Assembly (NCBI GenBank): GCA_937967705.1
Contig: CALCJG010000063.1
Coordinates: 1 to 5,109, forward strand
Origin: an uncultured Spirochaetia bacterium
Lineage (GTDB): Bacteria > Spirochaetota > UBA4802 > JAGODF01
Reading direction: 5' to 3'
Length of the DNA stretch: 5,109 nt
The position numbers and the translations under genes were made by a program. The notes under the pieces were generated by a model. The model saw only the letters and a list, made by a program, of their open reading frames with translations, did no database searches and had not been told where the DNA came from. Shown here piece by piece: positions 1 through 5,109 of the stretch; within the stretch, counting starts at the first letter, position 1; every line of letters begins with the position of its first letter.

Positions 1-275
1 GGGTCGTAGTACCGCGCGTTGTAGAAATAGAAATTGGTCTCCCGGTCCAGCTCCTGGCTGTTGAACTTCGGGGCGTTACTTTGCTCTCCCTCGGTAAGCC
101 AGGTCTCGCCATAGGGGAGGTACTCGGTCCGCGTTACCGGCTTGCCCCGGTCGTTGATCCCTACCTTAACGCCCAGCGCCGGGTCTGTCAAGCAGTACAA
201 GGTCTCTCCGCCAGGGTAAGGGGGGCGGTGCAATTGCCAGAGGTGTGGCTTCTTAATAAGTCTCCCAAAACTTGG
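1..275 (-). CDS. RHS repeat-associated core fragment, 5'-truncated and running off the window (probable remnant)
   Basis: Reading the minus strand from 275 down to 3 gives an open frame that ends in the RHS core signature: a YCLTD segment, then a TRTEYLPYGETW segment, then QELDRETNFYFYNARYYDP, which lies at the window edge. RHS/YD-repeat proteins are large secreted or surface shells that often enclose a C-terminal toxin. This block is the conserved core that precedes the variable tip, which would lie to the left of base 1. The frame is closed upstream by a TGA at 278-276. It holds no ATG or GTG codon, only TTG codons, and no YD repeats precede the core. It is therefore either a detached core-plus-tip cassette, a gene broken by frameshift or deletion, or a weakly TTG-started orphan. 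The RHS identity is seen directly and is firm. That it is broken is inferred, because the downstream part is outside the window. Confidence 0.8.
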
Positions 276-304
276 TCAATATTCTCAGAAATCCCCTAAT
301 TGAT

Positions 305-333
305 TTGCCAGATCGGTGTTTTTCATGCATTAT
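305..333 (+). promoter_or_regulatory. Putative sigma70-type promoter of the SDR gene
   Basis: TTGCCA (305-310) and CATTAT (328-333) are separated by exactly 17 bases. They match 5 of 6 and 4 of 6 consensus positions. The stretch is AT-rich against the neighbouring genes and lies about 90 bases before the SDR start codon. It is the best promoter-like pair in the 276-421 gap, but it was found by eye and AT-rich DNA gives chance matches. Confidence 0.4.
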
Positions 334-421
334 TAGGATAGCCGGAAGATGGTTTCGTTGGAAAAGAAATATTCCCCGGCGGAAGCAGGAACCAATTTTT
401 CTATTTCAAGGGAGATAACCC

Positions 422-1318
422 ATGATGTCCTTTGGTAAAGTCCGGCAGGATTTGCCGTTGAGGCGGCAGACCCTGCCCCCGGACGCCCTCGCGGGATTGA
501 AGGCCGCCGTGATCGGGGGCACCGGCGGCATCGGTCGGGCGCTGGCTCATCGGCTTGCCGCCAGGGGGGCGGATGTGCTGGTGATCGGACGGACTTTTCG
601 CGACCAGGGGCTTCCGGGACTCCGCTTTCTTCAGGCCGATTTGTCCAGCATGAAAACGGCTCTTGAGGTGGCACGCCAACTGCCGGCGGAGACCCTGGAC
701 CTGTTGATCATGACCCAGGGCATCATGGCAGGGCGGCGGCGCCTGACGAGCCCGGAGGGCATTGAACGGGACATGGCCGTGAGTCACCTGAGCCGCTTCG
801 TCATGGTCCGTGAAGTGGCCGCCCGTATGGGTACAAACCGCAGCGCCGGACGGCCCCGGCCCCGGGTTTTTGTCTGGGGATTTCCGGGGGCAAACCAGAA
901 AGGCAGCCTGGAGGATTTCAATTCGGAAAAGCGATACGGCCTGATAACGGCCCATGCCAACACGGTCATCGGCAACGAGGCGCTGGTGCTCGACAGCGCG
1001 ATCCGCTACCCCGATGTGAATTTCTACGGCATGAACCCGGGGATCATCAAGACCGGCATCATCACCGGCATCCTGGGCGAGGGCACCCTTTTATTTCGGC
1101 TGCAGCAGTTTCTCATCGGTATGCTCTTTCAGAGCGTGGAGGAATACGCGGACAGGATCCTCCCCTTGCTGGTATCTCCCGACATCGAGGCCCATTCCGG
1201 CGCAATGTTCGGCCGTTATGGGGATGCGATTTATGCGAGCCCCTCGCTTATGCAGAAGCCCTATCTGCAGAGCGTCGTTGAGGAATCCGAGAAGCTGATG
1301 AGGAGGGCACTGGGCTAA
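422..1318 (+). CDS. Divergent short-chain dehydrogenase/reductase (SDR-fold) protein with atypical active site
   Basis: This is a 298-residue Rossmann-fold protein of the SDR superfamily, whose members are soluble NAD(P)-dependent oxidoreductases. The cofactor site is intact: a glycine-rich IGGTGGIG loop at residues 31-38, an IGR segment at the end of strand 2 (Arg57, suggesting NADPH), ADLSS at 72-76 for the adenine pocket, and the NPG motif at 205-207 followed by IIKT. The catalytic positions are unusual. The Asn of the usual NHL motif is Ser121 (VSHL), the strand expected to carry the catalytic Ser reads FVWGF (150-154), and the YxxxK motif reads Y172-GLI-T176. Only the Tyr remains. The length fits single-domain SDRs with a C-terminal extension (about 220-298). 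An AAGGGAG ribosome-binding site at 408-414 sits 7 bases before ATG 422; ATG 425 is an alternative start. The gene appears monocistronic. Its substrate is unknown, and it may bind a cofactor without classical catalysis. Confidence 0.87.
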   Translation: MMSFGKVRQDLPLRRQTLPPDALAGLKAAVIGGTGGIGRALAHRLAARGADVLVIGRTFRDQGLPGLRFLQADLSSMKTALEVARQLPAETLDLLIMTQGIMAGRRRLTSPEGIERDMAVSHLSRFVMVREVAARMGTNRSAGRPRPRVFVWGFPGANQKGSLEDFNSEKRYGLITAHANTVIGNEALVLDSAIRYPDVNFYGMNPGIIKTGIITGILGEGTLLFRLQQFLIGMLFQSVEEYADRILPLLVSPDIEAHSGAMFGRYGDAIYASPSLMQKPYLQSVVEESEKLMRRALG

Positions 1319-1528
1319 GACTGCGTTCCATGTGTTTCTGCTCTCGGCTAAACATCGGGCAAATTTCTTTTCAGTGGAAATCGGATACAGGATAGATATC
1401 TGTCGCGAATTTGCATCACATCACCCTCTTTCCTGTCATTGGATTTCTTTAAGGAATCATCCTCCGTTCCGCAGGCCTCATTGATATAAGCATCCTCGGG
1501 TAAAGAGTTGTTTACAGCAAATATTCTC

Positions 1529-1557
1529 TTGACAGAACAAAGATTATTCCTTACTTT
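1529..1557 (+). promoter_or_regulatory. Putative vapBC promoter
   Basis: A perfect TTGACA -35 box (1529-1534) is followed after 17 bases by TACTTT (1552-1557), a poor -10 box matching 3 of 6 positions. It lies just upstream of vapB and overlaps the left arm of the palindrome at 1548-1566. Repressor bound there should block RNA polymerase, the usual autoregulation of type II toxin-antitoxin operons. The -10 position is uncertain by a base or two. Confidence 0.5.
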
Positions 1558-1566
1558 AAGTAAGGA
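1548..1566. promoter_or_regulatory. Perfect 19-base palindrome, likely VapB/VapBC operator
   Basis: TCCTTACTT T AAGTAAGGA is an exact inverted repeat with 9-base arms around one central base. It overlaps the presumed -10 box and ends 6 bases before the vapB ribosome-binding site (AGGAGG, 1573-1578). AbrB/MazE-fold antitoxins bind as dimers to such dyads in their own promoters, so an operator role is the natural reading. It has no U-run and a one-base loop, so it is not a terminator. Confidence 0.6.
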
Positions 1567-1582
1567 TATCACAGGAGGCTAT

Positions 1583-1828
1583 ATGGCGCATTCAATCCTT
1601 ACAAGCAAAGGGCAAATAACCATCCCCAAAATGGTGAGAAACAGACTCAATCTTAAGACGGGAGATAAGATTGACTTCAGAATCAGGGACGGAGAAGTCA
1701 TTCTGGTTCCCGTTTCCAGATCGGTATCCGACGTTTTCGGTATTTTAACCCGAAAGGGAGGCAGAGAAATCTCCATTGAGGAAATGAATGAAGCCCTCAG
1801 GAAAAACATAAGAGAAAAAAGTAAATGA
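1583..1828 (+). CDS. vapB: AbrB/MazE-type antitoxin VapB
   Basis: This 81-residue protein is the antitoxin of a type II toxin-antitoxin pair. It has the swapped-hairpin SpoVT-AbrB DNA-binding fold at residues 4-43, with the family signature TSKGQITIPKMVRNRLNL (7-24) followed by KTGDKIDFRIRDGEVILVP. The C-terminal part (44-81), rich in charged residues (ISIEEMNEALRKNIREKSK at the end), would wrap around and neutralise the toxin. The frame is open further upstream, to an ATG at 1508. I chose ATG 1583 because AGGAGG (1573-1578) lies 4 bases before it and because the longer start would sit upstream of the promoter and operator. The stop overlaps the vapC start (ATGA), giving translational coupling. 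It is expected to repress its own promoter through the palindrome at 1548-1566. Confidence 0.92.
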   Translation: MAHSILTSKGQITIPKMVRNRLNLKTGDKIDFRIRDGEVILVPVSRSVSDVFGILTRKGGREISIEEMNEALRKNIREKSK

Positions 1829-2220
1829 AAGGGCTGGATACAAACGTCATCATCCGTTTTTTAGTCAATGATGACCGGAAACAGGCCTTGACGGTAAAAA
1901 CCCTTTTCCTCAAAGCGGAAAAAGAAGGAATGATGTTTTATATCCCTACAATCGTTTTACTGGAAATGATCTATGTTCTGGAATCGGTTTATGAATATCA
2001 GAGGGATGAAATTCTCAATGCCCTAGAATCTCTGCTCCTAATGAAGATACTGGTTTTTGAAAACCCCGATCTGCTGGGGAAATTCATACAGGCTGGAAAA
2101 AGGACTAAAATCGAACTGGAAGATATTCTCATTGGTCTTTCTGCCGTTGAAAAGGATTGTGACATTACCCTGACCTTCGACAAAAAAGCGGCAAAATCCC
2201 CTCTCTTTGAACTCCTTTGA
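1825..2220 (+). CDS. vapC: PIN-domain ribonuclease toxin VapC
   Basis: This 131-residue protein has the usual VapC length and consists of one PIN domain. PIN toxins are Mg2+-dependent endoribonucleases that cut tRNA or rRNA and stop translation until the antitoxin is restored. The four acidic metal-binding residues are all visible: Asp5 in GLDTNVIIRFL, Glu47 in VLLEMIYVLE, Asp100 in ELEDILIG and Asp119 in TFDKKA. The toxin therefore looks intact and active. Its ATG overlaps the vapB stop codon by four bases, so antitoxin and toxin are made together. One sampled line within the gene (1921-1980) has about 32% GC, against about 68% in the SDR gene, which suggests horizontal acquisition. The RNA target cannot be read from the sequence. 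Confidence 0.93.
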   Translation: MKGLDTNVIIRFLVNDDRKQALTVKTLFLKAEKEGMMFYIPTIVLLEMIYVLESVYEYQRDEILNALESLLLMKILVFENPDLLGKFIQAGKRTKIELEDILIGLSAVEKDCDITLTFDKKAAKSPLFELL

Positions 2221-2341
2221 GAAAAGCTTGGAAGATACCAAACAATCCTTAACGATATACAGTGATTCGACCGGAGGCATGCAGAGGAACAGATCATTGA
2301 GCAGTTGTTGTACACCAGGAGAAAAGAGACCCCTGCCCCCT

Positions 2342-3565
2342 TCAGGAGAGTAGCCGTTTGAGATCCTTCTCCTCCGCCGCCTTAAAGATGCCGTTGATAT
2401 CCTTCAGGCCCTGCACGATCAGGTCGTTGATATTGAGGAAGACAATGCCGTGCTCCCTGCCGAGATGCTGGGACACGGAGCGCAGGGGCCAGTGATCCAT
2501 GCGCACATAAACCGCCGCGGGGGACACCCTCTCCGTGAGGGAGAGCGCCAGGGAGAGATTGCCCAGATCATCGTCGGTGCAGAGGAAGAAGACCCGGCGC
2601 CTGGACTCCTCCACCGGCAGGTCCCGTATGTCGGACCTGAGGAAGCGCACCCTCTCCTCCATTTGTAAATGCCGGGCATAGCGGTTAACCATTTTTTCCC
2701 TGTCCGCCCGGTCCACCACACGGATGAGGAAGGTCTCGTCCGGCTGCATATCCCCGGCCAAAAACTCCAGGAGATCGCTGCCGAACTTTCCGAAGCCCAC
2801 GATGTCCAGCTCCTCCAGCCCGCGGCGCTTCTCATGGCCGAAATAGCCCTCGATCATTCGGCTGGCGGCGATGTGGTAGGTGTCGAAGAAGCGTATGCCC
2901 AGCTTCCCCTCGGTGCGCACCGCTGTGCGCAGGGTATCCGCCAGCCGGTCATCCGCCACATGGGTCCATATCAGCCGCACATCCCCCTCCGACGTCCTGA
3001 AGGCCTCATAGGCCGTGAAGGCCCCCTCCACGTTGACGAGATCGTCGCCGCTGGTAAAGATGAGCGAACGGGCCCTCGCCGCGCCGCATCTTTTGAGCAC
3101 CGACGAGAGATGAAAGTCCCCGTAGACCAGGGGGATCCGGCATCGGTAGGCCCATTCCTCCAGGTCCACCGCCTTGCCGTTGTCCAGGCCCACCACGGCC
3201 ACCTCGTACCCCTTGAGGGCCTCCGCCATCAGCCTCCCGATGCGACCCATTCCGCAGATCACCACGTGGTCCTTCATCCAGCGCGTCCGGAGCATCGGGG
3301 AGACCCGGAAGAGATAGGAAACCGCCGTTCCCAGGGCGGAGAGGGTTACCAGGGGAGCCAGAAAGTAGATGGCGATGAGGGGCCAGGCCTTCGGAAAGGT
3401 GGGCAGGTCCCGTTCGAAAATGAAAAGCCTCAGAGTGCTGTAAAGGGATTCCCAGAAACGGGGTTTGTCCGCCTCCAGGGGCATGTAGTAAAGCCCCGTG
3501 GTGATGATGACCGCAATGGTGATTATCCAGAGGATGAGAAGGTATCTGCGCCCCATAGGTGACAT
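2342..3565 (-). CDS. Membrane protein with two transmembrane helices and tandem TrkA-N (RCK-type) Rossmann domains
   Basis: This 407-residue protein has an N-terminal membrane part with helices at about 8-28 and 60-86, followed by two cytoplasmic nucleotide-binding domains. Domain 1 starts at DHVVICGMGRIG (99-110, GxGxxG) with an acidic residue at the end of strand 2 (Asp128) and a GDFHLSSVLKRCG segment (149-161) typical of TrkA-N/RCK folds. Domain 2 starts at LDIVGFGKFG (253-262, a second GxGxxG). RCK domains bind NAD(H) or other nucleotides and gate K+ channels or transporters. The loop between the helices (29-59) has no TxGYGD selectivity filter, so this is not an ordinary K+ channel. The layout resembles 2-TM TrkA-N proteins such as those in RyR-domain proteins, but no RyR domain is present. 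ATG 3565 has only weak SD-like AGGGCGG before it; ATG 3556 is an alternative start. It is transcribed alone and convergently with vapC. Ligand and transported ion are unknown. Confidence 0.88.
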   Translation of the reverse strand: MSPMGRRYLLILWIITIAVIITTGLYYMPLEADKPRFWESLYSTLRLFIFERDLPTFPKAWPLIAIYFLAPLVTLSALGTAVSYLFRVSPMLRTRWMKDHVVICGMGRIGRLMAEALKGYEVAVVGLDNGKAVDLEEWAYRCRIPLVYGDFHLSSVLKRCGAARARSLIFTSGDDLVNVEGAFTAYEAFRTSEGDVRLIWTHVADDRLADTLRTAVRTEGKLGIRFFDTYHIAASRMIEGYFGHEKRRGLEELDIVGFGKFGSDLLEFLAGDMQPDETFLIRVVDRADREKMVNRYARHLQMEERVRFLRSDIRDLPVEESRRRVFFLCTDDDLGNLSLALSLTERVSPAAVYVRMDHWPLRSVSQHLGREHGIVFLNINDLIVQGLKDINGIFKAAEEKDLKRLLS

Positions 3566-3654
3566 AGCCGCCCTGCCGGAGGGGGAGAGTATCCTGGTAA
3601 GATGGGTGATGACATCCAGGCTCTGACCCCGGAAAGATGAAGAGACTCGTCCCT

Positions 3655-3683
3655 ATAAATACATCCTCGGACGCGCATGTCAA
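3655..3683 (-). promoter_or_regulatory. Putative promoter of the TrkA-N gene
   Basis: On the minus strand a perfect TTGACA (3683-3678) is followed by the AT-rich run TATTTATAG (3661-3653). At 17-base spacing the hexamer is ATTTAT (3660-3655); at 16 it is TATTTA. Each matches only 3 of 6 positions of the -10 consensus. Transcription would start near 3648 and leave a leader of about 80 bases before ATG 3565. Confidence 0.45.
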
Positions 3684-3737
3684 CGTAAAGTTCGAAGTAT
3701 GGGAGATTTTTCGGCTTCCGGGACCCTATGGCCCCGA

Positions 3738-3766
3738 TTGAGATATGCTATCGATGCAGAAAAAAT
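3738..3766 (+). promoter_or_regulatory. Possible promoter of the LTD/FlgD-Ig operon
   Basis: TTGAGA (3738-3743) and AAAAAT (3761-3766) are spaced by 17 bases and match 5 of 6 and 4 of 6 consensus positions. This would leave a leader of about 115 bases before ATG 3890. The -10 half is a simple A-run, so a chance match is quite possible. Confidence 0.28.
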
Positions 3767-3889
3767 TTCCTCCCCTGTCCCCCTGGCCCGTAATACATGA
3801 TAAAGCCGGCCGTCAAAAACTCCCGTTCCAGAGAAAACGAGACATCACCCAGGCATCGAGCAGCCGGCGGCGATCCCAGGAGCAATATC

Positions 3890-4912
3890 ATGAAATACCT
3901 CTTTATCCTGACAGTTCTTCTCTGCCCCCTCCCCCTTGCCGCGGGGCAGCTGCTCATCAACGAGTTCACCACCAACTCCCCCGGCGGCGATTGGGTAGAG
4001 CTCTTCTATTACAGCGAGGAGCGGGAAAGCCTCGACATCTCCCCCCTTTTCGTGACGATGTACTACGGCAGCAACGAGCCCCTGGCCGCCGAGGCGGTCA
4101 CCCTCTACAGCTACGACCGGCCGGAAACCCCCTACGACGACCGATTCGCCGTGGTCCACCTGACGGACCCCTTTACGCCGGACGAAACCGACCGCACCGG
4201 CGACAGCAACGGCAACGGGGTGCTGGATCTCTACTGCAATAACTACTCCTCCAGCCTCTGGAACACCGACGGCGTGATCGCCATAGACACCGACGACGAG
4301 CCGGCCAACGGAGGCATTCTGGATTTTGCCGCCTACTCCAATCAGGACGGCTCGCCTAATTCCACCATCGTCGCCTATGTGCGGCAGGTCCACAGTCAGG
4401 AGCAATGGAGCGGATTCAATGAGGACGACCCGCAGTCCTCCATGATCGGCATAGGCCTGAACGGGCTGGGCCCCACCGAGAGCCTGGCCCGAACCGGCAG
4501 TGCCGACACCAACGGCCCGGGGGACTTTCGCGTTACCCGCTATCTTACCCCGGGGCGCGCCAACGTCCTCTTTCTCTCCGGAGATCGGGACGGGCGGCTC
4601 TTCCGGCCCCTGAAAAAGAGGATCACCTGCTCGCGGACCTCCTGGCTGGAGCGTCGGGGGAGGATAGAGCTGGATGTGTATGCCTCCTGCAATCTCCGCT
4701 TCAGGATCTTTAGTACCATTGGCATGATGATCTACGAATCCCCCCTGCAGAGGGACATCCCCCCGGGACGATTCGCCTTCGACTGGAACCTGGAGGGCCG
4801 GGGCAGGCCCGTCTGCACCGGGCTCTACCTCTGCCGCATCGAGGCCACCAGCGGTGAAAAGCGCAAATGCGAATCCCAGACCATATTCATCATCGTGAGC
4901 ACCCTGCGATGA
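3890..4912 (+). CDS. Exported lamin-tail-domain (LTD)-like protein with C-terminal FlgD-Ig-like domain
   Basis: This 340-residue exported protein begins with a Sec signal peptide, MKYLFILTVLLCPLPLAAG (1-19). The LTD-like part follows (20 to about 228). It opens with QLLINEFTTNSPGGDWVELFY (positions 20-40), where the INE and GDWVEL elements are typical of secreted bacterial LTD proteins, and it closes with FRVTRYLTPGRANV (213-226). Asp105 to Asp113 (DSNGNGVLD) looks like a dockerin/EF-hand-type Ca2+ loop. The C-terminal region (about 245-336) resembles a FlgD-type Ig fold: RFRIFSTIGMMIYES, then GRFAFDWNLEGRGRPVCTGLYLCRIEA. Five of the six mature-chain cysteines (247, 267, 309, 315, 327) lie there and could form disulfides outside the cytoplasm. 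I chose ATG 3890 because AGGAG (3878-3882) lies 7 bases upstream and the signal peptide starts there; the frame opens earlier, at 3797. The next gene overlaps by four bases. Function is unknown; a surface or adhesive role is inferred. Confidence 0.85.
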   Translation: MKYLFILTVLLCPLPLAAGQLLINEFTTNSPGGDWVELFYYSEERESLDISPLFVTMYYGSNEPLAAEAVTLYSYDRPETPYDDRFAVVHLTDPFTPDETDRTGDSNGNGVLDLYCNNYSSSLWNTDGVIAIDTDDEPANGGILDFAAYSNQDGSPNSTIVAYVRQVHSQEQWSGFNEDDPQSSMIGIGLNGLGPTESLARTGSADTNGPGDFRVTRYLTPGRANVLFLSGDRDGRLFRPLKKRITCSRTSWLERRGRIELDVYASCNLRFRIFSTIGMMIYESPLQRDIPPGRFAFDWNLEGRGRPVCTGLYLCRIEATSGEKRKCESQTIFIIVSTLR

Positions 4913-5109
4913 TCAAGACCGCCCTGTTCCTCCTTCTCCTCCCGGCCCTGGCGGCCTTCGAGTACCGGGACAGCGATCCCGCCGCCCTCTTCCCCTACTA
5001 CACCGCGACGGGGGACGCCCACAGGCTCTGCGCCTTTGCCAACCCCGCCTATCTCCCCCTGCTCCAAGCGGGATATCTCCGCTTCACCGGGGCCCGTCCC
5101 TACGGACTG
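4909..5109 (+). CDS. Exported protein, N-terminal part only; possible PorV/UPF0164-like outer-membrane barrel
   Basis: The first 67 codons are present and the frame is still open at the window end. It begins MIKTALFLLLLPALAA, a clear Sec signal peptide, with cleavage likely near residue 16 before FEYRD. The mature start contains FANPAYLPLL followed by GYLRFTGARPYGL. The AxNPAxL segment followed by a short strand and a PYGL turn resembles the start of PorV/PorQ and UPF0164-type outer-membrane beta-barrels, where a conserved NPA element opens the barrel. The visible part is too short to be sure. Its ATG overlaps the stop of the LTD/FlgD-Ig gene (ATGA), and no separate strong ribosome-binding site is seen, so it is probably translated by coupling. 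This suggests that the two products work together, perhaps as barrel and surface partner. It could also be an unrelated secreted protein. Confidence 0.75.
   Translation, partial: MIKTALFLLLLPALAAFEYRDSDPAALFPYYTATGDAHRLCAFANPAYLPLLQAGYLRFTGARPYGL

Larger units (their letters stand above)
1319..1582. other. AT-rich intergenic region between the SDR gene and vapBC
   Basis: I see no convincing gene here. GCAAATT (1359-1365) and AATTTGC (1408-1414) form a 7-base inverted repeat with a 42-base spacer, and ACAG/CTGT at 1387-1390 and 1400-1403 lie inside it. This is too weak to call a terminator, and no U-run follows. A minus-strand frame at 1572-1348 starts at a GTG without a ribosome-binding site and resembles no family I know. 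The right end carries the promoter and operator of the toxin-antitoxin pair. The drop in GC begins here, so this may be part of the acquired segment. Confidence 0.5.
3566..3889. other. Divergent intergenic region between the TrkA-N gene and the LTD/FlgD-Ig operon
   Basis: This 324-base region separates two genes facing away from each other and must hold both promoters. I find no conserved gene in it, no clear hairpin with a U-run and no recognisable riboswitch. Plus-strand reading frames open to 3745 and 3797 cross it. They lack conservation signals, and the frame from 3797 is only an in-frame upstream extension of the next gene. A perfect TTGACA on the minus strand marks the leftward promoter; the rightward promoter is less clear. 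Confidence 0.5.

Noticed and set aside
81..299. Plus-strand 72-codon frame at the left edge
   Set aside because: It is exactly antisense, codon for codon, to the RHS core fragment, which carries the recognisable motifs.
253..330. 25-codon minus-strand ORF beginning at an ATG at 330, overlapping the RHS fragment in another frame
   Set aside because: No ribosome-binding site or similarity is seen. It does not continue the RHS reading, so it does not explain the missing 5' part.
1359..1414. GCAAATT/AATTTGC inverted repeat downstream of the SDR gene as a terminator
   Set aside because: The arms are only 7 bases and AT-rich, the spacer is 42 bases and no T-run follows the right arm.
1348..1572. 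Minus-strand frame of 74 codons between the SDR gene and vapB
   Set aside because: It starts at GTG with no ribosome-binding site, crosses the vapBC promoter and palindrome, and shows no known motif.
2255..2350. Short plus-strand reading around 2279-2350: a 24-codon ORF after GGAGG, and, in another frame, an EEQIIEQLL string faintly like the start of IS3-type OrfA
   Set aside because: Both are too short. The second has a stop just before it and none of the following helix-turn-helix residues. There are no terminal repeats nearby, so an insertion-sequence remnant cannot be supported.
2669..3562. Long plus-strand open frame (297 codons) opposite the TrkA-N gene
   Set aside because: It is antisense to a gene with clear membrane helices and two GxGxxG Rossmann motifs. 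Its own product has no recognisable domain and is rich in His, Pro and Gly, typical of a GC-rich antisense shadow.
3797..3889. Upstream in-frame extension of the LTD/FlgD-Ig gene
   Set aside because: It would bury the signal peptide 31 residues inside the protein behind an Arg-rich stretch, and it lacks a good ribosome-binding site. ATG 3890 has AGGAG at 7-base spacing and a clean signal peptide directly after it.

Overview
The window comes from a moderately GC-rich bacterial genome. Sampled 60-base lines in the main genes are about 58-70% GC. The content is a mix: the tail of an RHS/YD-repeat protein, a divergent short-chain dehydrogenase, a type II toxin-antitoxin pair, a membrane-anchored TrkA-N (RCK-type) protein, and a two-gene secreted/outer-membrane unit. 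The organism cannot be fixed from this. Signal peptides, a lamin-tail/FlgD-Ig-like exported protein and a likely outer-membrane barrel protein point to a diderm. The RHS core wording and the style of the dehydrogenase made me think of Spirochaetota or a similar sediment-type lineage, but that is an impression and not a demonstration.

Layout. On the minus strand, 1-275 is the core end of an RHS protein whose 5' part is missing; it runs out of the window at base 1. A short AT-rich gap (276-421) carries a promoter-like TTGCCA-N17-CATTAT and leads into a plus-strand SDR-fold gene (422-1318). Its cofactor site is intact, but most of its catalytic residues are not the usual ones. A 264-base AT-rich gap ends in a TTGACA promoter and a 19-base palindrome, followed by vapB (AbrB-type antitoxin, 1583-1828) and vapC (PIN-domain toxin, 1825-2220), which overlap by four bases. 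This pair is clearly more AT-rich than its flanks and looks acquired.

On the minus strand, 3565-2342 encodes a 407-residue protein with two membrane helices and two tandem Rossmann/TrkA-N domains, with no potassium-channel filter between the helices. A 324-base divergent intergenic region separates it from the plus-strand unit at the right: an exported 340-residue protein (lamin-tail-like N-terminal domain, FlgD-Ig-like C-terminal domain, 3890-4912), overlapped by four bases by a second exported protein (4909 to beyond the window end) whose visible start resembles PorV/UPF0164-type outer-membrane barrels.

How the genes relate. The firm functional couplings are vapB-vapC (antitoxin and toxin, probably autoregulated at the palindrome) and the LTD/FlgD-Ig protein with its overlapping barrel-like partner, which are probably co-translated and may act together at the cell surface. 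The SDR and TrkA-N genes appear to be single transcription units. No RNA gene, CRISPR array, complete insertion sequence or origin was seen, and no convincing rho-independent terminator was found in any gap.
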